NCBI GenBank assembly: GCA_032207245.1
Contig: CM063502.1
Coordinates: 140,382,673 to 140,446,672, forward strand
Direction of reading: 5' to 3'
From: Pardosa pseudoannulata
Lineage: Eukaryota > Arthropoda > Arachnida > Araneae > Lycosidae
DNA: 64,000 nt
In this document: positions 1 through 12,905 of the stretch, in pieces
How the letters are laid out: each line of letters starts with the position of its first letter
Position numbering within the stretch: the stretch's first letter is position 1
Notes under the pieces: model-generated
The model's input: only the letters and a program-made list of their open reading frames with translations
Databases searched by the model: none
Told to the model about the DNA's origin: nothing
Position numbers and translations under genes: made by a program

Positions 1-1309
1 TGGGGTCATATTTGATTTGTTATTTTTTCAATTTGTTATTCAATTCAAAATTGCAAAACTGTAAAGGAGTGTTATGTCATAAATGCGTTTTAATCACTAA
101 TATATTTACACAAAATTAAACTAATTAAATTTAAGTAATATTTCTTTTTTTACACCAAAAATATTATATTTAGCCATAAAAGGAAATGCATTAATTCGCC
201 TTTCATGTTTGGGGAATAGGTCAGGGAGGAAGTAAACAATTTTTATAGACTTGTTACAGATATCTATTGTAATAAACTAATATAATGTGATAGCTGAAAT
301 TTAATTAGTATATCTGTATTTCAGTTGTTGAAACTTTCATATTAGCAGATAAATGATAGAAACAACTATTTTTATATCTTCTATTCTTGAGAACATACAG
401 AAATTTTAAAATAATATAAATGAGATTTCAGGTGTTTTCTCAGAATTACTAAATTAACGATCTAATTTCAAATTTAACAATATTCCATTCTAGACACTAA
501 ATTGAAACTAGTGGAAGTGAATTCAGAGTCATAATCTGCTTAGAAGTGAAATTTTATAATATTAAGTCTAGTTAATATGGAAAATTTATACTGAGTAAGA
601 GTACTAATTCTTTGTTTAATCAAATGTTCACCAGATTAATCCCAATGTATTAATAGTTATTATTGTATAAATGTTTTATCTATATATTATGCAATTTCTA
701 ATATACTATATACTATTGAAACTATCTATTAATGGTATGAATAAAACAGCGCGATAACATTAATTTTACATATGCAAGTTTTAAAAAGTCGGCGAATTTA
801 TTTGAAGTATACAATTGGTTTTTTCTTTCAACTCTTTTATGTAACTGAATAACTTAAAATTAGTTTTTCAGGGAGTAGTAAAAATACCATTATTTTTAAA
901 TATTTAGAGAAATTAAAGATTGCTTTTTATTTCCAAAAGGAATAAATCTGTCGATATGGTATTATATAATTTTTGATTTATATAACTTTTAGAGTTATTG
1001 CTGCAGATAAATTGTCATGAAAAATTCTTTGTTACGTAGTGTTGCGGTGTGTATAGGTGTTGAAGATTTGTAAAATAGGTCTGTGAATAAGATAAAATTT
1101 AATTTCAAGAGATTATTATTTAAAAGTACTAATGGAAGTTTTGAAGACACTCAAAACACCTAAGACAATAAACACTTGCTTATGGATTAAATACAGACAA
1201 ATAGTGGAGAATACCTAGTCTTTTATGTGATTATACTGCTTTTACAAGTTGCCCTATATCTGTGGTGACAAGCCTATGAGTTGCGGCTCAGACATTCAAC
1301 AACGAAGGC
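1..1309. other. Unassigned AT-rich DNA
   Basis: I see no open reading frame of note, no repeat with a partner and no transposon end here. It reads as single-copy or fully decayed noncoding DNA. Confidence 0.5.
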
Positions 1310-1414
1310 TTCTTAGATGACTTATACGTTGATTGTAATCTTATTTATGCATATTTAATTTTAAATTAAATATGCATAAATAAGATTACAATCAACGTAT
1401 AAGTCATCTAAGAA
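1310..1414. repeat. 105-bp near-perfect palindrome
   Basis: The arms 1310-1361 and 1363-1414 pair base for base over 52 nt around a single unpaired T at 1362, so one strand could fold into a hairpin with essentially no loop. The arm contains ATTACAATCAACG; the related string ATTACAATCAAC occurs once more just outside the right arm (1418-1429). No target duplication is visible. It may be a tiny fold-back element, a recent palindromic duplication, or an assembly artefact in which the sequence turned back on itself. Confidence 0.9.
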
Positions 1415-2942
1415 TACATTACAATCAACTATTTTTTATAGCATAAAGAATAGAATATATATTCCAAAAATTAAGATATAACTTCAAATGAAAAGGATTT
1501 TAAATCATCTTATTGATCACCCCTAGTAAATAAAATGAAGAAAAAAAATGATCCATATTTCAAAAAGGTTTTCCACCACTTCTCTAAATGAACCTAAAAA
1601 TTTCCATCAGCTTTAGACTGAAGATATTTACGTAAGTTATAACTGTTGCTTGATGCAATGATCTTAAATGACGCAGCATTTTAAAATAACTATGTCAAAT
1701 ATTTAGACGCTAATACAGAAGGTTATATAATATATTTAGTTCAGAACAAATGGTAAATTATAGTACTAATATTTAGTCTGTCGATCAGGTGTATTACCTT
1801 TCTATTTACCTTTAATGGGGTTTCTAAATTACGTTTTAATTAATATAATTATTAACAATGATTCTAGCTAAGCAATTAGACGTTATACTTTACTATGGAA
1901 ATGAGTTTGGTTTGTAATTGTACAAAGTATGCAATTCAGTGGTACTTTTTCCAAGTTTAAAATGAGCTTATTGTATTTTTTACCGGAAGGTCCAATCTCC
2001 TAAAAGGGTTGAATCACTAAATATTAGTCAAAGTGTAATTGAGATATTAATAATCTTGATTTAAAATATCCAAATAATTTTTAAATACTTTACATGGTAG
2101 CTTCAAAATACATTCCTCAGAGACAGTAAGTAATACTCCAAGAAGTATTAATGACTCTTGTGATATATTCTCAAACTACAGAACTGAACCTAACCTAGTT
2201 TTTACTTAACACCATTTTGTGTCCGAAAGAGGATTTGGAATAAGTGAGTAAAAAAAATCATTTATTTTATATTTAAGAAATTAATGTAGTACAACCTTTT
2301 TGGTATTTTATGTACGACTTACTTGCCGTATATGGGTTTTCTAAATATAAGTTACAAAAGGGATAAGATAAGGGATAAGGCTTTAAACCAGTAGATAGGT
2401 TTCTGTGAATGCACGAAACTCATTTCTGATGTATTTATCCTAGAATATGAATTCATGACATAATGTTTTTTGTTATATGAAAAATCGTTTGATATATAAA
2501 GAACAAACTATTGAACCCATCCAGTATTCCAAATGATAAATATGCAACTCGTGAAGTTCTATATTATTTTCTCCATGAGATACAACACTAAGGAAAAAAT
2601 TACATATTAAAATGTGTTGTATTATTCTAAGAGATTGTCCTTTTTGTGCAGAATAACAACAATGATGGCTACGTTCACTTTTTGTATTATTGTATGGAAA
2701 TTCCATGCTAAACTAGTAATAAAAAACACTTCAAAGATATATTTTGAGATTTTGTTAATTCTTCTAATAATTAAATAGTATTTGTGTATGGTAGTATCAT
2801 AATCTCCTTAGTATCTATCGCTTTCGTTTGGAACACATATTATAGACGGTTTTATGCTTTGTGCATCCAATATTTATGTATGTTGTGTATACGGTTTAGC
2901 AAAGAGGGTGAAATTTCACACTGCTTTAATCTTATTAGTTTT
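1415..2942. other. Unassigned AT-rich DNA
   Basis: No gene or repeat recognised. The open frame at 2473-2706 (minus) has no family resemblance that I can see and is of a length expected by chance. Confidence 0.45.
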
Positions 2943-3375
2943 TTTTATTAAATTCCAAGGTTTCTTTGTCCATTGCAGGCTAATCTGGCGATGAAGTGTC
3001 GTTAGTACAGGGACATGTTTCGGTCTTGGGATGCTAGGCCCATACGCAGCAATGTACTTTGTACATTATGTTGAGAAACACTGTCTGTGTCGACACTGTT
3101 GCAGCTGGTGGTGATTTCGGCTGTTGTATATCTTTGGTAACACTGAACTAGGCTTAGCACTATCCGCTCTCTCCTGGAATCAATGCACCGTGGACGGCAC
3201 ACTGATCGGCGACTTGTCGTTTCACCATCCATACACAACTTTTGATGTGTGCTCACAATAACTGCACGTAAACAGTCTACTTAACACGCCGTTTCTGATA
3301 TTGATGTTCCCAGCCACCAAGCCATTACGATTTGATCTTTATCGATGTCCGATGAAAAAAAACTGCTTTTCCCAT
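2943..3375 (-). pseudogene. Tc1-like transposase, N-terminal fragment
   Basis: A Tc1/mariner transposase binds its terminal repeats with a paired helix-turn-helix domain and cuts with a DDE/D catalytic domain. Only the DNA-binding half survives. Reading from an ATG at 3375-3373 on the minus strand, after one frame change, the protein has the usual first-helix text (residues like DQIVMAWWLGTSISET). A stop follows, then an open stretch (3256-3002) with the linker-type SRRSV-RPR motif and the second helix-turn-helix ending in TLLRMGL. A further frameshift near 3010 continues into a stretch resembling the usual RQ-LQW segment down to about 2943. The DDE domain is absent and no terminal repeat was found. 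The piece is GC-richer than its surroundings. The family call rests on remembered conserved wording of Tc1-like proteins; I am fairly sure of it. Confidence 0.75.
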
Positions 3376-4800
3376 TATGTCGGAATTCGGGATATGTATG
3401 GAAAGACAATGCATAGCCGCTTTATATGCTCCTACATCAGCCGTGCACGTTCAGTGGTTTTGTTCCTGGGCGAGCCCATAGTTATAAATGGAGGGTGGTC
3501 ATGAGCTAATAGCTCTTCGGAGTATAATGTTTGTGTATTTGTCTTTGAAGTTTCCCCGTTAAGTAAAATACCCAGAAAGCAATTATGAAGAGGAAAAGAC
3601 AACCTAAAACACCATTTTTATCTAAAAAACTGGTCAGCTCCCAGGTTCATTATGTATACACAGTATAAGAAAGAAGTAAGTCTGATTTTTTTCCTGATTA
3701 TTGTATAGGTTTCAAATATGATGATGTAGCACATTCACCCTCTCAGTGTTACAAGTCTGGTGTGATGCCCAAGGCAAAATCAATGGCTCATGCAACTGTT
3801 CCCGCTCTATATTTAAATTATAACCAAATTAATTAATCAGTTCAAAAGTAACAGGTTTCGAACCTTCTAATTGAGATCGTGCAATTTTATGACATTACAT
3901 ACTCATTGAAACAGATATCTTTTTATAAATATATCAATATATAAATTTTATTGGACATTTATAGACCTGAAAATAATTTTAAATCTCAAATAGAGGAATT
4001 GTTTTATTCATAACCTTAATTAGTGTAACACTTACTATCGTGTAAAATGATATGCACACATACAAAGAAAATTAAAAATATATATGAAGACTATAGTGAA
4101 TAATATTTACACCTTATTTGTAATTTTCACAGCTGAATTGCGTTCTGATAAATTTATTTGTTTCTACTGCCCATTATTTTGAAAAGACAATATTTAAGCA
4201 ATGCTATTGCACTATTAAATTGTAGATATAGTAGCATTTATAATTTATCTTATGTGAAATCTTATGTTTTCATTTACTTATCGTGTTAATTTCTGCATAC
4301 ATTGTGTAAAACGACAAAAGCGGCATTTGCAATCTGCAGTTTATTTTATTTTAATATTAGTTTAAGATATAAAATTAAATGAGGAATTTTGAAGATAAAT
4401 ATCCAAGGAAAAATTTCCTTAGTGAAACTATAGACGATTGATTAAATGTTGCATAGTTATAATCTAGAGATTAATAATTTGTTTAGATGATTGCATGAAA
4501 CAATTAAACGATAATCCCTATGTGTACATTTATTAATATTTACAAGTAGATTTTAGAAGAGTAAATGCTACAAGTAAACAACTGTCACAAAACTGTAAAT
4601 TAATCGAGGTATATCACTGTATACTGTTAAATTTCAGGCACGCATCTCAATATTACTTCATTATGTCAAAATCACGAATCTTGATTATTGAACGAAACCT
4701 GCAATTCTATCACCACATTTTACAATTGATTTAAGGTATAGTTGGGGTTCAGGGTAAGCTATTGTAATGTTGAGCGCTATTTAAAAAATACAGCATGAAG

Positions 4801-4802
<2 letters not shown>
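3376..4802. other. Unassigned, partly Tc1 5' flank
   Basis: The first 150 bp or so keep the higher GC of the adjacent transposase fossil and are probably its 5' untranslated part; the open frame at 3301-3504 (+) lies antisense to it and is not a gene. From about 3600 on nothing is recognised. Confidence 0.4.

Positions 4803-4873
<71 letters not shown>
4803..4873. repeat. (AC)n(AT)n compound microsatellite
   Basis: About 17 AC units run directly into about 18 AT units. Same order and strand as the array at 19077-19185. Confidence 0.97.
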
Positions 4874-4876
<3 letters not shown>

Positions 4877-5520
4877 AGCATAAAATATTTTAAAGTTCAA
4901 TTTATACTCTAAAGAAAAATGGGGATATTAGTTTTAAATACATTTTTTCTGAAAGGAACAACTTACTCAAATGATTTGCATAGTCAAATGTTAGGCCAAG
5001 ATCTGAGGTATTTTAGTAATAAATACAATTGAGGGTTACTAAACCATAAAAATACCGCACTATTTTTTCCATGAATTCTTTCACTCCTTTGGAATCTGGG
5101 AAAACTCCTATAAAATTTTTAAATAGATTTAAATATATTTTTAAAGAAACTATGGAAGTACTCATATTTTATAGTCTTAAAAGAATTGAAATTTAGGAAA
5201 TTAGAAAATTTTAGAGTGAAATGAAATGTTGAAAATTAGGGGAAGAAAAGGGTTGATGACTATAGTGCTGACATAGCAAAAAAGTAGACCATTCCAAATC
5301 AATACAAATCAATAAGTGTTTGATACACATAGGTATGTAGAGCCCCTGCCACACTATACAACGCTAAATTACGCCATATTGGAAAACATTTTAATGATTA
5401 GACAATAACAAACTTTGTGCTTCGGTTTTTGCTTTTAAAACTGTCATAGTCGAATAGCATTTTTCATATGCATTGTATGCTTTGGAGACAAATATTCATA
5501 ACAAACAATTCCTTTGTAGG
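4874..5520. other. Unassigned AT-rich DNA
   Basis: Nothing recognised apart from short A/T tracts. Confidence 0.45.
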
Positions 5521-5875
5521 CCCATCATACACAAAGCATTACTTCTTTTACAAGGACTGTACAAAAAGTAGTGAGAAAAATTACATATATCAAAGAGTCA
5601 CATTTAGAAAGTTTAACTGTTGTTTAACTGTTTTAGTTAAACAACTAATAAGAAAGGACCTTGGATAGCAATACGGTGTATCTAGCTTTGCTGCCGGTGT
5701 TTCTAGCACTGTGGAAACTCACTTTGTGAGATGCTACACTGCTTTGTGGTTACGGCTCTTTGGGAAACTTGGAGTGTGTCAAAATGACATTTATGTCCTT
5801 ATGCCGTGAAAAAATTATCACAGGTGGGAAGGTCAGGACTATATGGTGGAGAGAGAAGGACAGAAACGATTGCCT
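5521..5875 (+). repeat. Dispersed repeat family X, copy 1
   Basis: This copy matches 11683-12040 through most of its length: a leading stretch with CTGTACAAAAAGTA-TGAG, then ACCTTGGATA-CAATACGG, then TTATGTCCTTATGCCGTGAA and a GGTGGAGAGAGAAG end. The leading motif resembles the terminal repeats of some mariner elements, so it could be a mariner 5' end or a nonautonomous relative, but no inverted partner is present. The open frame at 5468-5668 crosses its edge and looks fortuitous. Confidence 0.65.
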
Positions 5876-6604
5876 TACAATGTTCTTTTAGCTGCTCTTA
5901 AACGCAGTGCATCCCTTGTACAGCTGCGATTGTAAAAACGACATCTTTAAAAGCCTTCTTTAAAAACAGTAAGGTTTTATTATCACTTTTTTCCGAGCAA
6001 AACTTTATTGCATAATATTTATTTTATCTCTAGCATAGTCAATAAATTGTTTATCTTTAATGAAATGAATTATACTAACAATAAATCCCTATGCAATCTG
6101 GGCATACTTTTCAACTGGGCAAGCCATGTGAATTAAGAACAGCTTTCGGACTGTTTTGATATGTCACTGACTTTCCAATAAAATTTTTTGATTATTTTGT
6201 TTCATTTGGGGATTTTTCTGGCAATGAGGGAGAAAAGTAGTTACTATTACTTCCGGGACATACCTTGTAAATTAGCCCCATTTATTTTACAAAATTTGGG
6301 TAATTTGGTTAATTCCATGAGTATTTACTTGCAATATTTTTTGTGTAATATCCACTTATCTTATCCAATAACGAGAACAATTTAGGAGTTACTTAATTTC
6401 GCTTTAGTACAGAATCACCTAACCGATTTTTAGAATAACAATGTTCTTTGCTAAAGTGCTGTATATTTGTACATCGTTGCGTTCTACATACACACCTTAT
6501 ATTAAAAGATCATGTACAGAAATGTCCATAATATTTTATAGGTCTTTAAGTAAGTTCATAATTAAAAAAGGCAGTAGTCCAAGAAGAGGAACTTTATCCG
6601 AGGT
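5876..6604. other. Unassigned AT-rich DNA
   Basis: The open frame at 6188-6385 (+) shows no recognisable motif and ends in a normal AT-rich context; I treat it as chance. The last part leads into the tandem array. Confidence 0.4.
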
Positions 6605-9600
6605 CGAATATTAGTCACTATATTTTTTCAAACCGCTATTAAACTGTGTCATCAGCAACAGTACTTTATATACAGTAAAATTCTGGCGCATTCTAACTAG
6701 TACCATTTTCTTTTTTTTAAAAAAATCATAATTTGATAAACATAATATTTGGGGTTCTCCTTACCACCACTTTACTGAAAAAAAAATTTTGTCCAACGCA
6801 TCTTACAAATTGTCTGGGTGAGTTTAAAAAATATATTTACACATCTGGTTTAATTGGAGCACCAGGTTTTATTAATTATCTGCTACAACAAAATAACAAA
6901 AAAAAGGCTCAGCTAGGAAATCGAAGAAGTTTTCTAATGACTCAATAGATCTAAATTTTTTTTCTAAGAATCTAAAAATTTTTTAATAAGATGCGTAGCA
7001 TAAATTTTAATTTTTCATCCCTCTGATTTTCTAGACGGTTTTAAAGCTTGGACATGAAAAATGAATTTAGTAATAAAAATAGATAAGCAATCTATCATGA
7101 ATAATTAGCACCTATGAAATAATTAGACTAAAACGAGCTTCAATTAAAAAAATTAAAGAACTTTCCGGATAATCTAATACTATTAAGAAATAAATTTAAG
7201 CATTTTAAATAAATGCTATGCATGACTTTAAATTTTTTCGTCGTATATTATAGATAATTAATTTTTTTCATATTACTTTTATTTCTACAATTCTTAGAAT
7301 ATTTCCAAATTTTAATATTTGATTATATGATTATTTTGCATATGCAAATTATAAAATTGTTTAGCAGAAATGAAACCTGAAAATTTTATTTCTATTATTC
7401 GCTTTGAAAACTCACTGATGTTCAAAACTCTAATATTCACCACTTTATTTTCTCAAACCACTCTCAAACTGTGTCATCAGCAACAGTACTTTATGTACAG
7501 CAAAATTTTAGAAACATCCTAACTAATACCATTTTCTTTTCTTTTTTTCTTAAAAAAAATGACAAACATAATTTTTGGGGTTCTCTATACACGGGGTTCT
7601 CTATACTTTACCGAAAAAACAATTTTGTCCAACACATCCTAGAAATAGGCTAGAAATAGGAAATTTAAAAATATATATTTGCACATCTGGTTTAATTGGA
7701 GTTACAGGTTTTATTAATTAACAGCTGCTACAAAATAACAAAAAAGAACCAGCTTGGAAATCGAAGAAGTTTTCTAATGACTCAATAGATCTAATTTTTT
7801 TCTGAAAATCTAAAGAATTTTTAATAAGATGCGTAGCACATAAATTTAAATTTTTCATCCCTCTGATTTTCTAGACGGTTATAAAGCTTGGACATGAAAA
7901 ATCAATTTAGTAATAAAAATATATAAGTAACCTATCCTGAATAATTAAAACCAATAAAATAATTTGAAGAATAGTGCTTCAATTAAAAAAAAATTAAAGA
8001 ATTATCCGGATAATGCAATACTATTAAGAAAGAAATTTACGCATTTTAAATAAATGATAAGCATGAATTTTAATTTTTTTTCTCGTATATTATAGATAAT
8101 TAATTTTTTTCAAATTACTTTTACTTCAACTATTTTAAAAATATTTCTAAATTCCAATACTTGGTTATATGATTATTATGCGCATGCAAATTATAAAATC
8201 CTTTAGAAGGTCAGAAATGAAACCTGAAAATTTTATTTCTATTATTTGCTGTGAAAACTCACTGATGTTCAAAACTCTAATATTCGCCACTTTATTTTCT
8301 CAAACCACTATCAAACTGTGTCATCAGCAACAGTACTTTATATACAGCAAAATTTCAGGAGCATCCTAACTAGTACCATTAATTTTTTCAGAAAAAAAAA
8401 ATTGACAAACATAATTTTTGGGGTTCTTCGTACCACCACTTTACCAGAAAAAAAAATTTGTCCAACACATCCTAGAAATAGGCTAGAAATAGTGAATTAA
8501 AAAAATATATTTACACATCTGGTTTAATCGGAGCACTAGGTTTTATTAATTAACAGCTGCAACACAATAACAAAAAAGAACCAGCTTGGAAATCGAAGAA
8601 GTGTTCTAATGACTGAATAGATCTAAATTTTTTTTCTAAGAATCTAAAAAAATTTTAATAAGATGCGTAGAATAAATTTAAATTTTTCATCCCTCTGATT
8701 TTCAAGACGGTTATAAAGTTTGGACTTGAAAAATGAATTTAGTAATAAAATAGATAAGTAATCTATCATAAATAATTAGCACCAATGAAATAATTAGAAG
8801 AAACGAGCTTCAATAAAAAAATTAAAAAACTTTCCGGATAATCCAATACTATTAAGAAATAAATTTAAGCATTTTAAATAAATGCTAGGCATGAATTTTA
8901 ATTTTTTTCTCGTATATTATAGATAATTAATTTTTTTCAAATTACTTTTACTTCTATAATTTTTAGAATATTTCTAAATTTTTTATATTTGATTATATGA
9001 TTATTACGCACATGCCAATTATAAAATCGTTTAGAAGGTAAGAAATGGAACCTGAAAATTTTATTTCTATTATACACTTTGAAAATTCAAAACTTTAATA
9101 TTCGTCACTTTATTTTCTCAAACTACTATCAAACTGTGTCATAAGCAACAGTACTTTGTATCATCAGCAACAGCACTTTATATACAGCAAAATTTTAGGA
9201 GCATCCTAACTATTACCATTTTCTTTTTTCAAAAAGAAAAAAAATTGACAAACATAATTTTTGGTGTTCTCTATACGACCACTTTATTGAAAAAAAGTTT
9301 TGTCCAACACATCCTAGAAATAGGAAATTTAAAAATATATATTTACACATCTGGTTTAATCGAAGATACAGGTTTTATTAATTATCAGCTACAACAAAAT
9401 AACAAAAAAGACGCAGCTTGGAAATCGAAGAAGTTTTCTAGTGACTCAATAGATCTAATTTTTTTTCTAAGAATCTAAAGAAGTTTTAATAAGATGCGTA
9501 GCACATACATTGAAATTTTTCATCCCTCTGATTTTCTAGACGGTTAAAAAGCTTGGATGTGAAAAATGAATTTAGTAAAAAAGAAATAGGTAAATAATCT

Positions 9601-10775
9601 ATCATGAATAATTAGCACCAATAAAATAATTAGAAAAAAACGAGCTTCAATTAAAAAAGTTAAAGAACTTTCCGGATAATCCTATACTATTAAGAAATAA
9701 ATTTACGCATTTTAAATAAATGCTAAGCATGAATTTAAATTTTTTTCTCGTATATTGTAGATAATTATTTTTTTCATATTCTTTTACTTCTAGAATTTTT
9801 AGAATATTTCCAAATTTTAATATTTGATTATATGATTATTATGCACATGCAAATTATAAAATCCTTTAGAAGGTAAGAAATGAAACCTAAAAATTTTATT
9901 TCTACTATTCGCTTTGAAAACTCACTTTTGTTCAAAACTCTAACATTCGCCACTTTATTTTCTCAAACCACTATTAAACTGTGTCATCAGCAACAGTACT
10001 TTATACACAGCAGAATTTTTGGAGCATCCTAACTAGTACCATTATCTTTTTTTTTAAAAAAACTGATAAACTTAATTTTTGAGGTTTTTCATACCACCAC
10101 TTTACCAAAAACAAAAAAACAATTTTGTCCAACACATCCTAGAAATAGGCTAGAAATAGTGAATTAAAAAATATATTTACACATCTGGTTTAATTGGAGC
10201 ACCAGATATTATTAATTATCAGCTGCAATAAAATAACAAAAAAGAAGTAGCTTGGAAATCGAAGAAGTATTCTAATGACTGAATAGATCTAATTTTTTTT
10301 CTAAGAATCTAAAAATAATTCAATTTGATGCTTAGCATAAATTTTAATTTTTCATTCCTCTGATTTTCTAGACGGTTACGTGAAAGTTCTAGTAGCTACG
10401 TGAAAAATGAATTTAGTAATAAAAATAGATAAGTAATCTATCATGAATAATTAACACTAATAAAATAATAAAAAAAGAGCTTCAAATAAAAAAATTAAAG
10501 AACTTTCCGGATAATCCTATACTATTAAGAAATAAATTTACGCATTTTAAATAAATGCTAAACATGGATTTTAAATTTTTTCTTGTATATTATAGATAAT
10601 TATTTTTTTCAAATTGCTTTTACTGCTAGAATTTTTAGAATATTTCCAAATTTTAATATTTGATTATATGATTATTATGCACATGCAAATTATAAAATCG
10701 TTTAGAAGGTAAGAAATGAAACCTGAAAATTTTATATCTATTATTCACATTGAAAACTCACTGATGTTCAAAACT
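6605..10775. repeat. Five-copy tandem array, roughly 830-bp unit
   Basis: The landmark AAACTGTGTCATMAGCAACA recurs at 6641, 7466, 8313, 9131 and 9976, giving periods of 825, 847, 818 and 845 bp. Each unit then has the same order of landmarks: TTTGTCCAAC, a CACATCTGGTTTAATYG block, GATTTTCWAGACGG, TTTCCGGATAAT and AAATGAAACCTGAAAATTTT. Copies differ by small indels in A/T runs and by point changes; unit 4 has a local duplication of ATCAGCAACAG. The array ends abruptly after TTCAAAACTCT at about 10775. Short frames inside several units (6733, 7471, 8318, 9245) are homologous to each other only because the DNA is repeated, and they are not kept open across units. It looks like a small satellite array rather than a gene family. 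Confidence 0.93.
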
Positions 10776-11682
10776 CTCTTCAGTACAAAACAGAACATAT
10801 TAGAAGAATTTGCGTTATCCGTTATTGTGTTTTTTAGTTTTTGATACGACAATGTTACATTCTTTAACTAGTAAGCTATGTCAAAGAAGAAATCAGTATT
10901 TTTATTTAAACTACTATTTATTTATGCGTTGAAATCTACAATATTCTTTTGAAATCATTCTCATTCTTTGAAGAGAAATATTTGTTACTAATAATTCTTT
11001 CAGTCAATACCGCTATGTTTCCATCCATTTTATTAAAATAAACAAATCTAGTGGAATTTAAGTAAACAAATATTTGACATATTTTTTATTTGAGAGTACA
11101 ATAAATTTCATTTAATCAAATAAACCTAATATTGCACAAATATTCTGATTCGTGTAAATTAGATTTTTTTTACCATAGTTTATTCTTTTTTTTATAAGAA
11201 AGAATTCTTGTTATTAAATTGAATTTCGCTATGCAGATTATTTTACTGTAGTATTGTTTGAGATTTTTAGGTAAACAACGATAAAATTTTTAATCCATAT
11301 ACTTTTTGTGCTGTTCCTTTACAATCTTATTCATGTATTTATAAATAAATAGGAAGTTTATAGAAATATAGCCAGTATATGAATATATACGAACAGTTTG
11401 AATTAGAAATACCTTGTACATAATAACGTATGTCTCGTTGGGAGAAAAACAACTTTTCTATATACTTTATTAATTTGTATCATAGTTTTTATACTACTTT
11501 TAGATTTATTGCCTCTTTTAAGGATGGAATTTAAGTTTTTCATAACAATAAATAGTATTCTAAAAAAGTATTTGGAATTTGCTTATATTATATAAAGCTT
11601 TTTTTTAACTGTATTAACATATCCAACTTCTGACATTAACATGACAGCTAGAACTAATGTAACCACTCACTCTGTTAAGTAC
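10776..11682. other. Unassigned AT-rich DNA
   Basis: Spacer between the satellite-like array and family X copy 2; nothing recognised. Confidence 0.45.
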
Positions 11683-12406
11683 ATCTTACATAAAACATTA
11701 CTTCTTTTACAAGGTCTGTACAAAAAGTAATGAGAAAAATTACATAAATCAAAAAGTCGTACATACAAAGAAAAACAGTTGAAGAATTAATAAGTACGGA
11801 CCTTGGATATCAATACGGCGAATCTAGCGTTGTTGCTAGTGTTTTTTGCACTGTGCAAACTCACTTTCTGAGATACTGCGATGCTTTAAGGTTACGGCCT
11901 TTGTGCAACTTGGAACGCATCAAACTGACGTTCATGTCCCTATGCCGTGAAAAACATTATCACAAGGGGAAGGTCACGACTGTATGGTGGAGAGAGAAGA
12001 ACAGGAATATATTATTGTGTTTGGTATCTAGTTACAGCCAACGATTTCTGAGATACTGCGATGCTTCTAGGTTACAGCCATTGTGCAACTTGGAATGCAC
12101 CAAAATGACGTTTATGTCCTTATGCCGTGAAAACAATTATCACAGGGGGGAAGGCCAAGACTCTATGGTAGAGAGAAGAACAGGGATATATTATTGTGTT
12201 TGGTATCCAGTTACAGCCAATACTTTTTGAGATACTACGATGCTTTTAGGTTACGGCCTTTGTGCAACTTGGAATGCATCAAAATAACGTTCATGTCCTT
12301 ATGCCGTGAAAAACATTATCACAGGTGAGGAGGCCACGACTGTATGCTGGAGAGAGAAGAACAGGAATATATTGTGTTTGGTATCCAGTTACAACCAATA
12401 CTAACG
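11683..12406 (+). repeat. Family X copy 2 with three ~180-bp subunits
   Basis: The first 190 bp match the start of copy 1 at 5521. The body is then repeated in tandem: GAGATACTRCGATGCTT occurs at 11870, 12050 and 12229 (periods 180 and 179), each followed by TTACRGCC, the GTCCYTATGCCGTGAAAA string, a GGAGAGAGAAGAACAGG string and TTTGGTATC. The 125-residue frame at 11853-12230 merely reads through two subunits and shows this internal repetition; nothing suggests it is translated. Confidence 0.85.
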
Positions 12407-12905
12407 CCGTATGTGACCGAGCGTTGTGGTGGACAATCGTGTTACCAGCGACGTGTGGTATCCAGCGATCTTAAGTAGTTTCAAATCAAATTTTTTAAAA
12501 TTATAATTTTTGGGCTGATCGATGGTCGAATCAAACAGGCGTTGCATTTTGGTACCGGAGACCGGTGTGTGCGGTTTTAATTCCTGATGGTATTGCTGTT
12601 CTTTGTAGTTTTTAATTTGCTTTTATAAAGCAGATACCTTGGCGGCTGAATTACGTCAGTCAGTATTTGATGATTAACATGATCAAATTTTCCTTACCAA
12701 AAATTATGCTAATATTATTTTTGAGGTTAGTCAATAAACAGTATAAATAGACATTGTAAAGCTTCAGTAGCAAGCTCCATATTTATCATCCATGTGCTAG
12801 CATATAATGTTTATTTGTTAATTTGTTTATTAAAGATATTTTTTAAAGAATTTTTTATTTCTTGTGAAGTTAGCTTTCTACAATCCGGGTGCAGCATTTT
12901 TGCAG
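12407..12905 (+). mobile_element. Possible LTR-like fragment
   Basis: Following family X there is a GC-richer stretch, a promoter-like AGTATAAATAG at about 12739, a CTTCAGTAGCAAGC start-like zone, a T-rich run containing ATTAAAGATA, and an end CTTTCTACA at about 12879 followed by a GC-rich segment. The order resembles the U3-R-U5 of an LTR, but no second LTR, no coding region and no target duplication are visible. It may simply be the 3' part of family X. Confidence 0.25.

Noticed and set aside
6733..9478. Similar short frames in successive units of the 830-bp array
   Set aside because: They share text because the DNA is repeated; starts, stops and lengths differ between units.
11853..12230. 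125-residue protein with internal repeats
   Set aside because: The repetition is that of the 180-bp DNA subunits; the third subunit and copy 1 do not keep the frame.
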